Shown here: positions 33,170 to 42,487 of the stretch, in pieces
How the letters are laid out: every line of letters starts with the position of its first letter
Numbering within the stretch: position 1 is the stretch's first letter
DNA from: Cherax quadricarinatus
Taxonomy: Eukaryota > Arthropoda > Malacostraca > Decapoda > Parastacidae
Assembly: GCF_038502225.1 (NCBI RefSeq)
Contig: NC_091323.1
Coordinates: forward strand, 19,722,503 to 19,786,502
Direction of reading: 5' to 3'
DNA: 64,000 bases
Notes under the pieces: model-generated
What the model was told of the DNA's origin: nothing
Databases searched by the model: none
The model's input: only the letters and a program-made list of their open reading frames with translations
Program-made: the position numbers and the translations under genes

Positions 33170-33288
33170 TGAACACTGAGAGGTGTATTTCTCTCAGCGT
33201 ATATATGTTGAAGGTTTACTGCAATCCCTGTCGAAGGAATGAAGGTGTTCTTGTCTGGTGGTGTAAAGGTTACGAGCAGTCTTAATGA
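33170..33288. mobile_element. Left half of a dispersed repeat split by the hAT insertion
   Basis: AGGTGTATTTCTCTCAGCGT, TGTCTGGTGGTG and CTTAATGAC align with 47605-47720. The repeat continues after the transposon (34000-34030, TATAGTCGATAGGCTTTAAA). Confidence 0.75.
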
Positions 33289-33296
33289 CCCTAGTG

Positions 33297-33991
33297 CAGT
33301 GGTTCCCAAACTGGGGGTAAATTACCCCCTGGGGGTAATTTAACCATTTTTGGGGGGTAATGGAGGGGTGACAGAAAAAAAGTTATGAATTCTGAAAATC
33401 AAGAAAACAATGCGGTACCCGGTATGAGGATTATTGTTAACTTTGTCTTAGTATATAAAGTTGTAAAGTAAACCTATTATAAGTAAGTAATAAAGTTAAA
33501 CCAAATAACAATAAACATCAAAAACTAATATACAGTATTAGAAAAGAAGAAATATATAGCTAAGTGTGTGGAAACCCAAAAGTATTTTGACAAGTATGCT
33601 TCAGGACAAAAGTCACTCAGTAGCCCAGATCGACCTGTCCAGTACGCGTCACTCACTTCCTGAGGCTGCCTCTATTTCACACTGTCAGTTTATCTGTGAG
33701 CATCAGCCGAGGTAGACATAAGCTGGTATGTATGTGTACTGCCCTGTGCAGTATATAGTTAGTATTTACCCACTGTTACTGTGAATTTGTAGCTATTATT
33801 AATTTTATATATAATGTATGTGTGGTTCTTACGTTTTCAATGGTTTTGCTAGGATTAGCAGAGTATGCGAGGCTGTATACGTTCACGTTTAGCCATATAT
33901 ATCAATAATAACAACATTTTGTGAAAGGGGTAACATGCTTTATGTGGCATGTTAAATTGGGTAACAAGCTGAAAAAGTTTGGGAACCACTG
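33297..33991. mobile_element. Non-autonomous hAT element (695 bp) with target duplication
   Basis: Terminal inverted repeats CAGTGGTTCCCAAACT (33297-33312 and reverse complement at 33976-33991) are typical of hAT elements. An exact 8-bp duplication CCCTAGTG flanks it at 33289-33296 and 33992-33999. The interior is AT-rich with no transposase frame, so it must have been moved in trans. A paralogous copy of the host repeat at 47605-47760 lacks the element and marks the empty site near 47719-47726. Confidence 0.93.
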
Positions 33992-34047
33992 CCCTAGTGT
34001 ATAGTCGATAGGCTTTAAATTGTATTAACCAAGTGACTATTTGTGCA

Positions 34048-34888
34048 GACACTCCAGCCCACTGTAACATGAAGATGAGTCTCTCCAGCCCACTGTAACA
34101 TGAAGATGAGTCTCTCCAGCCCACTGTAACATGAAGATGAGTCTCTCCAGCCCACTGTAACATGAAGATGAGTCTCTCCAGCCCACTGTAACATGAAGAT
34201 GAGTCTCTCCAGCCCACTGTAACATGAAGATGAGTCTCTCCAGCCCACTGTAACATGAAGATGAGTCTCTCCAGCCCACTGTAACAGGAAGATGAGTCTC
34301 TCCAGCCCACTGTAACATGAAGATGAGTCTCTCCAGCCCACTGTAACATGAAGATGAGTCTCTCCAGCCCACTGTAACATGAAGATGAGTCTCTCCAGCC
34401 CACTGTAACATGAAGATGAGTCTCTCCAGCCCACTGTAACATGAAGATGAGTCTCTCCAGCCCCCTGTAACATGAAGATGAGTCTCTCCAGCCCACTGTA
34501 ACATGAAGATGAGTCTCTCCAGCCCACTGTAACATGAAGATGAGTCTCTCCAGCCCACTGTAACATGAAGATGAGTCTCTCCAGCCCACTGTAACATGAA
34601 GATGAGTCTCTCCAGCCCACTGTAACATGAAGATGAGTCTCTCCAGCCCACTGTAACATGAAGATGAGTCTCTCCAGCCCACTGTAACATGAAGATGAGT
34701 CTCTCCAGCCCACTGTAACATGAAGATGAGTCTCTCCAGCCCACTGTAACATGAAGATGAGTCTCTCCAGCCCACTGTAACATGAAGATGAGTCTCTCCA
34801 GCCCACTGTAACATGAAGATGAGTCTCTCCAGCCCACTGTAACATGAAGATCAGTCTCTCCAGCCCACTGTAACATGAAGATCAATCT
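34048..34888. repeat. 31-bp minisatellite, 27 copies
   Basis: Unit CTCTCCAGCCCACTGTAACA plus TGAAGATGAGT is nearly invariant; exceptions are ACAGGAAG near 34285, CCCCCTG near 34463 and GATCAGTC in the last two copies. All three minus frames are open through the array. Confidence 0.96.
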
Positions 34889-35036
34889 CCTCTCTTAACT
34901 TATAATAATCACCTCTCTCTCTCTCTCTCTCTCTCATCTTTCTAGGGCGTTATGGCTGTTGTAAGTGCTGTGTCCTTCTCTGGGTGAGTATTTCTAGTCT
35001 GTTTCATTGTTTCAGTGAAACGATAATAAAAGTCAA
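34889..35036. other. Single-copy spacer containing a lone 22-bp unit
   Basis: After a short CT repeat (34913-34934) there is GCTGTTGTAAGTGCTGTGTC followed by CTTCT (34955-34979). This is one diverged copy of the unit amplified at 35456-36932, separated from it by the 31-bp array. Confidence 0.7.
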
Positions 35037-35455
35037 GAATTGTAACTTGATACTCACTGTTATACAAGAGTTATAACTTGGTGCTCACTGTGATACAAGA
35101 GTTATAACTTGGTGCTCACTGTGATACAAGAGTTATAACTTGGTGCTCACTGTGATACAAGAGTTATAACTTGGTGCTCACTGTGATACAAGAGTTATAA
35201 CTTGGTGCTCACTGTGATACAAGAGTTATAACTTGGTGCTCACTGTGATACAAGAGTTATAACTTGGTGCTCACTGTTATACAAGAGTTATAACTTGGTG
35301 CTCACTGTGATACAAGAGTTATAACTTGGTGCTCACTGTGATACAAGAGTTATAACTTGGTGCTCACTGTGATACAAGAGTTATAACTTGGTGCTCACTG
35401 TGATACAAGAGTTATAACTTGGTGCTCACTGTGATACAAGAGTTATAACTTGGTA
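35037..35455. repeat. 31-bp minisatellite, about 13 copies
   Basis: Unit ATAACTTGGTGCTCACTGTG plus ATACAAGAGTT. It has two CTGTTATAC variants and a diverged first copy. It shares its length but not its sequence with the 34048 array. Confidence 0.95.
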
Positions 35456-36932
35456 CTGTGTCTTTCTGTTGTATGTGCTGTGTCCTTCTGTTGTATGTGC
35501 TGTGTCCTTCTGTTGTATGTGCTGTGTCCTTCTGTTGTGTGTGCTGTGTCCTTCTGTTGTATGTGCTGTGTCTTTCTGTTGTATGTGCTGTGTCCTTCTG
35601 TTGTATGTGCTGTGTCCTTCTGTTGTATGTGCTGTGTCCTGTTGTATATGCTGTGTCCTTCTGTTGTATGTGCTGTGTCCATTTGTTGTATGTGCTGTGT
35701 CCTTCTGTTGTATGTGCTGTGTCCTTCTGTTGTATATGCTGTATCCTTCTGTTGTATGTGCTATGTCCATTTGTTGTATGTGCTGTGTCCTTCTGTTGTA
35801 TATGCTGTGTCCTTCTGTTGTATGTGCTATGTCCATTTGTTGTATGTGCTGTGTTCTTCTGTTGTATGTGCTGTGTCCTTCTGTTGTATGTGCTGTGTCC
35901 TTCTGTTGCGTGTGCTGTGTCCTTCTGTTGTATTTGCTGTGTCCTTCTGTTGTATGTGCTGTGTCCTTCTGTTGTATATGCTGTGTCCTTCTGTTGTATG
36001 TGCTATGTCCATTTGTTGTATGTGCTGTGTCCTTCTGTTGTATGTGATGTGTCCTTCTGTTGTATGTGCTGTGTCCTTCTGTTGTATGTGCTGTGTCCTT
36101 CTGTTGTATGTGCTGTGTTCTTCTGTTGTATATGCTGTGTCCTTCTGTTGTATGTGCTGTATCCTTCTGTTGTATGTGTTGTGTCCTTCTGTTGTATGTG
36201 CTGTGTTCTTCTGTTGTATGTGCTGTGTCCTTCTGTTGTATGTGCTGTGTCCTTCTGTTGTATGTGCTGTGTCCTTCTGTTGTATGTGTTGTGTCCTTCT
36301 GTTGTATGTGCTGTGTCTTTCTGTTGTATGTGCTGTGTCCTTCTGTTGTATGTGCTGTGTCCTTCTGTTGTATGTGCTGTGTCCTTCTGTTGTATATGCT
36401 GTGTCCTTCTGTTGTATGTGCTATGTCCTTTTGTTATATGTGCTGTGTTCTTCTGTTGTATGTGCTGTGTCCTTCTGTTGTATGTGCTGTGTCCTGTTGT
36501 ATGTGCTGTGTCCTTCTGTTGCATGTGCTGTGTCCTTCTGTTGTATGTGCTGTGTCCTTCTGTTGTATGTGCTGTGTCCTTCTGTTGCATGTGCTGTGTC
36601 CTTCTGTTGCATGTGCTGTGTCCTTCTGTTGTATGTGCTGTGTCCTGTTGTATGTGCTGTGTCCTTCTGTTGTATGTGCTGTGTCCTTCTGTTGTATGTG
36701 CTGTGTCCTTCTGTTGTATGTGCTGTGTTCTTCTGTTGTATGTGCTGTGTCCTTCTGTTGTATGTGCTGTGTCCTTCTGTTGTATGTGCTGTGTTCTTCT
36801 GTTGTATGTGCTGTGTCCTTCTGTTGTATGTGCTGTGTCCTTCTGTTGTATGTGCTGTGTCCTTCTGTTGTATGTGCTGTGTCCTTCTGTTGTATGTGCT
36901 GTGTCCTTCTGTTGTATGTGCTGTGTCCTTCT
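35456..36932. repeat. 22-bp minisatellite, about 67 copies
   Basis: Unit TTCTGTTGTATGTGCTGTGT plus CC. Variants include ATTTGTTG, TATATGC, CTATGTCC, TGCATG and a 3-4-bp deletion (GTCCTGTTG) at about 35638, 36492 and 36642. All plus frames and two minus frames are open for hundreds of codons; these are repeat artefacts. Confidence 0.96.
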
Positions 36933-36978
36933 ATACACAGAAACTCTTCATGTATTTATCAAATGTATTACATAGACT

Positions 36979-37263
36979 TAGACACGTGTGCAACATCTGG
37001 GTATCTTTATTTGTAGACGTTTAGCCATCCAGTTGCTTTATCAACACAAATTCAAGGACATAATGGGAAGACTGTAGAACTCTATACAAAGGACAAGGTA
37101 ATCAGTCCCTCAGCCTTGGAGTTGGTGTGAAGAGCATCGTAGTCCAAGGCTGAGGGAGTGATTACCTCGTCTTTTGTCCTTTTTATGTCCTTGAATCTGT
37201 TTATAAAGCCACTGGATGGCGAAACGTCTACAATAAAGATACCCAGATGTTGCACATGTGTCT
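36979..37263. mobile_element. Palindromic Penelope-like terminal-repeat element
   Basis: Left arm: ACACGTGTGCAACATCTGGG, TATCTTTATTTGTAGACGTT, TAGCCATCCAGTTGCTTTAT, then AATTCAAGGACATAA. Right arm is its reverse complement with few changes, ending CAATAAAGATACCCAGATGT and TGCACATGTGTCT. The centre (about 37115-37160) is another inverted pair, CCTCAGCCTTGGA / TCCAAGGCTGAGG. Both ends carry the GCCAT(C)CAGT(G)GC hairpin beside GAAACG-like text, but without a CTGANGA core. Confidence 0.8.
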
Positions 37264-37600
37264 TAATTTCATCTTGTCGGTATTGTATACCATTCTTGTA
37301 CAACTTGTCAGACACTGCAACATCAAAAAATCTTGATTCTGAGGACATGTACATAACCTTCACGACTACGACAACTACTACTACAACTAACCCATCTCTT
37401 TGGGTAGGACCTACTTCCACTGGGGAATCCCGCCTACCAGTGACTATGCCCTCGTCTGCTACCCGTCCCATTTCCACCTGACGCTACTATATAAGCGTCA
37501 GGCGTCTTGCTTCTGCATCAGAATCTCCACTACTACGGTGCTCTTCGCACCTACTCTTAATTTCATCTTGTCGGTATTGTATACCATTCTTTTACAACAC
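37264..37600 (+). mobile_element. Penelope-like terminal repeat with TATA box
   Basis: Follows the palindrome directly: CATCTTGTCGGTATTGTATA, TCTTGATTCTGAGGACATGT, ACTTCCACTGGGGAATCCCG, TATA box, GTGCTCTTCGCACCTACTC, then a second copy of the CATCTTGTCGGTATTGTATA start at 37563. It is co-linear with 30972-31195. Confidence 0.6.
37480..37499 (+). promoter_or_regulatory. TATA box within a 6-bp dyad
   Basis: TATATAAG (37488-37495) sits inside GACGCT...AGCGTC. The related copy at 31120 keeps TATATAAG, and 44842-44849 has it too. Conservation across copies fits a retroelement core promoter; activity is inference. Confidence 0.45.
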
Positions 37601-37739
37601 CATATCTCGTTATAGGGTTCCAAGCAAAGTTCAGTCCAGCTTGGGAGTTCAGTCACATATGTGTCTATTATGACACAAATGTGTTAATGGGGTGGGTGAA
37701 TGTTCGAGTCAGATAAATGGCACAAAATACCTACATGAA

Positions 37740-37815
37740 GCAAACATACACTCAGATGCAGTATACTGCCGTCATTTATTGACTACTTTTCGCCCACATA
37801 GTGGGCTTTATCAGG
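37740..37815 (-). mobile_element. Penelope-like terminal fragment
   Basis: On the minus strand: GACCTGATAAAGCCCACTAT, then GTGGGCGAAAAGTAG. Stem II (CCCAC/GTGGG) is strong but the core has CTGATAA (G8 to A) and GAAAAG. Confidence 0.6.
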
Positions 37816-37921
37816 TCACAAACAGATCTGTTTGTAACCTGTTTCCAGCTTATATAACAAGCGTGTATTTTCCAACGACTTCAGCAACTGTATTATTGGT
37901 CGCTGTTGTGCGGCGACCGCT

Positions 37922-38320
37922 GCCAGGTGTGTAAGTTGTACCTCATCTTTCAGGTGTGTGAGTTGTACCTCACCTGCCAGGTGTGTAATGTATACCTCAC
38001 CTGCCAGGTGCGTGAGGTGTACCTCACCTACCAGGTGTGTAAGGTGCACCTCACCTACCAGGTGTAACGTATACATCACCTGCCAGGTGTGTGAGGTGTA
38101 CCTCATCTGCCAGATGTGTGAGGTGTACCTCACTTGCCAGGTGTGTGAGGTGTACCTCACCTGCCATATGTGTGAGGTGTACCTTACCTACCAAGGATGT
38201 AAAGTGTACCTCACCTACCAGGGATGTAAAGTGTACCTCACCTACCAGGGATGTAAAGTGTACCTCACCTACCAGGGATGTAAAGTGTACCTCATCTACC
38301 AGGGGTGTAAGGTATACCTG
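37922..38320. repeat. 27-bp minisatellite, about 15 copies
   Basis: Unit GTGTGTGAGGTGTACCTCAC plus CTGCCAG on the left, changing to CCAGGGATGTAAAGTGTACC type on the right. The GAGGTGTACCTC core is nearly self-complementary. Period 27 keeps one frame open on each strand, with no protein features. Confidence 0.92.
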
Positions 38321-39110
38321 CCTCTACAACATCAAACCACCTGGTTCTTGGTGCCGCCACTCTGATGACTCCCAGACAAATACGGTCTTTTCTAGTTTAT
38401 TTAGTTGTTTACAACCATTTACCTGAAAATTTACGATCTCTTCTCCCTGAAAGAGTGTCAACACTCCAAGGTAAATATACCTACCCTGGGTGTGTCTTGA
38501 AGCTATACGCTTCAATGCTCACTTACTAAGGAATTTAGATATAGACACTAATAATTTATATGGTGTGGCATGGCATCTTATTAAAGAAAATAAGATACCG
38601 GACATATTAGGCAAATATCCTAAATTTGCTTATTAAAGATAAGAGAAATTGTAGATAATAATCCGGATGTACCATTGTTAACCCTTATGGAGCCTAGTTG
38701 TCGGGTCCTTTACGGATTCTCATGATCTGTCGCTACCGTCCATAGGATGGCTATGGGGTGTCTAATAGCCAAGCAGCATCGACATAATCAAAGTCCTGTT
38801 TTGGAAGGGATGAGAAAAATACGTGACTGAACTTTTAGGAACATATGGATGTACGATGATTAAGAAACTTAGGGGTAATAGGATGATTAACATACTTACA
38901 GCGCCTCGGGGATGGAAAGTATTAAGGTTTGATCAGAAAAGGAAGGCAACACCGGTTCCTTCGATCAAGATTCATTCGCTACCACTGACGCTGATTGTAC
39001 CTTTTATCAACAGGGTTTATTCATTTACATATGCACTTCTAAACGTACACGAAAAATAAAAGAAATCGGTTGAAAAATAAAGAATTTGAACGAAAATCCT
39101 AAAACCTCCC
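38321..39110. other. Unique sequence, no gene recognised
   Basis: AT-rich. Frames under 80 codons without motifs. Nothing tandem or inverted was noticed. Confidence 0.45.
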
Positions 39111-39397
39111 TTAATAGTCCTACACCTCTCGGTGTATATACATTAATAGTCCTACACCTCTCGGTGTATATACATTAATAGTCCTACACCTCTCGGTGTA
39201 TATACATTAACAGTCCTACACCTCTCGGTGTATATACATTAATAGTCCTACACCTCTCGGTGTATATACATTAACAGTCCTACACCTCTCGGTGTATATA
39301 CATTAATAGTCCTACACCTCTCGGTGTATATACATTAATAGTCCTACACCTCTCGGTGTATATACATTAATAGTCCTACATCTCCCGGTGTATATAT
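39111..39397. repeat. 32-bp minisatellite, 9 copies
   Basis: Unit TAATAGTCCTACACCTCTCG plus GTGTATATACAT with TAACAG variants. The CACCTCTCGGTGTATATAC part resembles the start of the dispersed repeat at 33178/47605/51570 (CACCGAGAGGTGTAT, opposite orientation). Confidence 0.93.
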
Positions 39398-39554
39398 TGA
39401 GAAGTTACGTAAATTCGATTTAACTAATGGTGAGTCAGTTACGTTCAACCTTAACAAACCTCGTCTGATCAAGAGGCTTTAATTAATATATATACACCGA
39501 GAGTGTCTTGCGTAACACACTCATTTCTTGAAGGAGGGAAGGCTAAGAGCTTAC

Positions 39555-39685
39555 CTGGAGTCACTTCCGGAGGTCAGTGCTCGCCCGGCCTGGTCCCCGC
39601 AGACCTCCTGGTTGCTGGCCTGATCAATCAGGCTGTTAGTATACGCGCCGCTCGTAGACCAACGTATACACCACAACCTCGTTGA
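39555..39685 (-). mobile_element. LINE 3'-end fragment (54385 family)
   Basis: Plus-strand text ...TACCTGGAGTCACTTCCGGA..., GCCTGATCAATCAGGCTGTT and TAGACCAACGTATAC corresponds to the 3' end of minus-strand LINEs such as 54395-54500 (GCCTGATCAACCAGGCTTTT). GCCTGATCAATCAGGC is itself palindromic. Confidence 0.65.
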
Positions 39686-39714
39686 TCAAAAGCTGTGCAA
39701 CGCTTAGGCATCTT

Positions 39715-39760
39715 TATTATGGAAACGTTTCGCCAGCCAGTGGCTTCATCAGTCCAGCAC
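39715..39760 (-). ncRNA. Hammerhead ribozyme-like motif (minus strand)
   Basis: Reading the minus strand: stem I TGGA (39753-39756), core CTGATGA (39746-39752), stem II GCCA/TGGC (39741-39744 with 39732-39735), GAAA (39728-39731), CGTT, then stem I partner TCCA (39720-39723). All invariant core residues of the hammerhead consensus (CUGANGA, GAAA, UH) are present. Caveats: one unpaired A sits between CTGATGA and stem II. Stem III would be only AC/GU, so it could form only between two molecules through the self-complementary AACGTT. The predicted cleavage base is U, which is tolerated but weak. Confidence 0.55.
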
Positions 39761-39884
39761 GGTGAAAAAGGAGGAGTAGTTTGGAGTAATCAGTCTCTCA
39801 GCCTGGAGTTGATGTCGATGTAATCAATTGATGAGGGACTAATTACATCCAACTCCTCCTCCTCCTCTTCCACCGTTCTCCTCT

Positions 39885-39930
39885 GTATTGGACTGAAGAA
39901 GCCACTGGTTGGCGAAACGTTTCCACAATA
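39885..39930 (+). ncRNA. Hammerhead ribozyme-like motif (plus strand)
   Basis: Stem I TGGA (39889-39892), core CTGAAGA (39893-39899; position 7 may be any base), extra A, stem II GCCA/TGGC (39901-39904 with 39910-39913), GAAA (39914-39917), CGTT, then TCCA (39922-39925). A further TAT/ATA extension of stem I is possible past a two-base CA bulge. The same caveats as for the partner at 39715-39760 apply. Confidence 0.55.
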
Positions 39931-40105
39931 AAGATACCCAAGTGTTGCACAGGTGTTTCATTCATCAACTTGTCGGGTTTTTAAACCATTTATATAATAA
40001 TTCCTGTGTTTATGTTGTGTCTGTGTTCGTCCAGAATTACCATAACTTGTCTTGCTCGGGTGACGCCGCGCTGCGACACACCTGTAGATAAACACACCAG
40101 CTAGG

Positions 40106-40822
40106 ACAACGTTTCGCCCTGTTTAGAGTTTTCTCATGTCACGTTTCGCTCTGCGTGAAGCTTTATCATGTCATGTTTTTATCAGCATCATGTCACGCTT
40201 AGCTCTGTGTAGAGCTTCATCATGTCATGCTTCCCTCTGTGTAGAGCTTCATCATGTCACGCTTCGCTCTATGTAGAGCTTCATCATGTCATGGTTCCCT
40301 CTGTGTAGAGCTTCATCATGTCACGCTTCGCTCTATGTAGAGCTTCATCATGTCACGCTTCGCTCTAGGTAGAGCTTCATCATGTCACGCTTCGCTCTAT
40401 GTAGAGCTTCATCATGTCACGCTTCCCTCTGTGTAGAGCTTCATCATGTCACGCTTCGCTCTGTGTAGAGCTTCATCATGTCACGCTTCGCTCTATGTAG
40501 AGCTTCATCATGTCACGCTTCCCTCTGTGTAGAGCTTCATCATGTCACGCTTCGCTCTATGTAGAGCTTCATCATGTCACGCTTCGCTCTATGTAGAGCT
40601 TCATCATGTCACGCTTCGCTCTATGTAGAGCTTCATCATGTCATGCTTCCCTCTGTGTAGAGCTTCATCATGTCACGCTTCGCTCTATGTAGAGCTTCAT
40701 CATGTCATGCTTCGCTCTGTGTAGAGCTTCATTATGTCATACTACACTCTGTATAGAGCTTTAGTCATGTCTAGCTCTGTTTAGAGCTTTACCAAGTCAT
40801 GTTTCGCTCTGATGAGTAAGAC
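40106..40822. repeat. 32-bp array of hammerhead-like units, about 22 copies
   Basis: Plus-strand unit CATGTCACGCTTCGCTCTAT plus GTAGAGCTTCAT. On the minus strand it reads ATGATGAAGCTCT, ACAT, AGAGCGAAGCGTGAC: a 5-bp stem II hairpin between ATGATGA (core CTGATGA with C3 changed) and GAAG. The leftmost units retain the better forms GGGCGAAACGTTGTCC (40109-40118) and GAGCGAAACGTGAC (40140-40150). The variants TTCCCTCTGTG break the stem-closing pair. The right end leads into the Penelope-like arm at 40825. Confidence 0.9.
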
Positions 40823-40824
40823 AT

Positions 40825-40995
40825 GTGCAACAGTTGGGTATCTTTACTGTTGAAACGTTTCGTCTTCACAGTAGCCTTCTTCAGTCAAATACAGAGGCAG
40901 CTGGTGTAGTATCGAAGTAAAGATGATGTAATCAGTCCATCAACCTTGGAGAAAAAGTATTTGAGGTAGTCAGTCCCTCAGCCTGGAGAAGAGTT
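40825..40995 (-). mobile_element. Penelope-like terminal arm with hammerhead-like core
   Basis: Plus text AAGACATGTGCAACAGTTGG, TATCTTTACTGTTGAAACGT, then GTCAGTCCCTCAGCCTGGAG. On the minus strand TTGACTGAAGAAG, a weak hairpin, GACGAAACGTTTCAACAG gives an intact CTGAAGA and GAAAC, but stem II pairs poorly. Only one arm of the palindromic form is present. Confidence 0.65.
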
Positions 40996-41067
40996 TAACT
41001 CCATGATGCACTAGTCAGAAGATAAACCTTAAATGATTTAAAGTGTGGGCAGGGAAGTAGGTCATTA

Positions 41068-42388
41068 ACCTGGCATTATGTTGTATGTTATCACATGGAG
41101 GAGATACACTGCCAGTCTTGTTGTATGTTATCACATGGAGGAGATACACTGCCAGTCATGTTGTATGTTATCACATGGAGGAGATACACTGCTAGTCATG
41201 TTGTATGTTATCACATGGAGGAGATACACTGCCAGTCATGTTGTATGTTATCACATGGAGGAGATACACTGCCAGTCATGTTGTATGTTATCACATGGAG
41301 GAGATACACTGCCAGTCATGTTGTATGTTATCACATGGAGGAGATACACTGCTAGTCATGTTGTATGTTATCACATGGAGGAGATACACTGCCAGTCATG
41401 TTGTATGTTATCACATGGAGGAGATACACTGCTAGTCATGTTGTATGTTATCACATGGAGGAGATACACTGCCAGTCATGTTGTATGTTATCACATGGAG
41501 GAGATACACTGCCAGTCATGTTGTATGTTATCACATGGAGGAGATACACTGGCAGTCATGTTGTATGTTATCACATGGAGGAGATACACTGCCAGTCATG
41601 TTGTATGTTATCACATGGAGGAGATACACTGCCAGTCATGTTGCATGTTATCACATGGAGGAGATACACTGCCAGTCATGTTGTATGTTATCACATGGAG
41701 GAGATACACTGCCAGTCATGTTGTATGTTATCACATGGAGGAGATACACTGCCAGTCATGTTGTATGTTATCACATGGACGAGATACACTGCTAGTCATG
41801 TTGTATGTTATCACATGGAGGAGATACACTGCCAGTCATGTTGTATGTTATCACATGGAGGAGATACACTGCCAGTCATGTTGTATGTTATCACATGGAG
41901 GAGATACACTGCCAGTCATGTTGTATGTTATCACATGGAGGAGATACACTGCTAGTCATGTTGTATGTTATCACATGGAGGAGATACACTGTCAGTCATG
42001 TTGTATGTTATCACATGGAGGAGATACACTGCCAGTCATGTTGTATGTTATCACATGGAGGAGATACACTGGCAGTCATGTTGTATGTTATCACATGGAG
42101 GAGATACACTGCCAGTCATGTTGTATGTTATCACATGGAGGAGATACACTGCCAGTCATGTTGCATGTTATCACATGGAGGAGATACACTGCCAGTCATG
42201 TTGTATGTTATCACATGGAGGAGATACACTGCCAGTCATGTTGTATGTTATCACATGGAGGAGATACACTGCCAGTCATGTTGTATGTTATCACATGGAG
42301 GAGATACACTGCCAGTCATGTTGTATGTTATCACATGGAGGAGATACACTGCCAGTCATGTTGTATGTTATCACATGGAGGAGATACA
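41068..42388. repeat. 40-bp minisatellite, 33 copies
   Basis: Unit TTGTATGTTATCACATGGAG plus GAGATACACTGCCAGTCATG. GCTAGTC, GGCAGTC, TTGCATG and GGACGAG variants recur in the same order about 520-560 bp apart, suggesting a block duplication. Open plus frames are artefacts. Confidence 0.96.
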
Positions 42389-42412
42389 TTATGTTAACAT
42401 GTCTAACAGTGT

Positions 42413-42487
42413 AAGTGATTCAACAGTCCTTGTGGGACTAATGGTCCAAGTAGGACCGAAACGTTGTCATAAGTTTCTCTCTGCTAT
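42413..42487 (+). mobile_element. Penelope-like terminal fragment with hairpin
   Basis: GATTCAACAGTCCTTGTGGG, ACTAATGGTCCAAGTAGGAC, then CGAAACGTTGTC. The hairpin GGTCC/GGACC directly precedes GAAACGTT as in the hammerhead-like modules, but the core reads ACTAATG. The 32-bp array at 42488 starts a few bases downstream. Confidence 0.65.

Larger units (their letters stand above)
39694..39950. mobile_element. Palindromic Penelope-like element with two hammerhead-like modules
   Basis: A 257-bp imperfect hairpin. Left arm TGTGCAACGCTTAGGCATCT, TTATTATGGAAACGTTTCGC; right arm ends GCGAAACGTTTCCACAATAA, AGATACCCAAGTGTTGCAC. The inner arms carry CAGTCTCTCAGCCTGGAGTT and its looser partner GAGGGACTAATTACATCC. 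Each arm encodes a hammerhead-like core pointing outward. No frame is present, so the unit is non-coding. Confidence 0.85.

Noticed and set aside
35450..37024. Plus-strand frames over 500 codons (Cys-Val-Leu-Leu-rich) that look like membrane proteins
   Set aside because: 22-bp repeat open in all frames. The hydrophobicity follows from TTCTGTTGTATGTGC, not selection.
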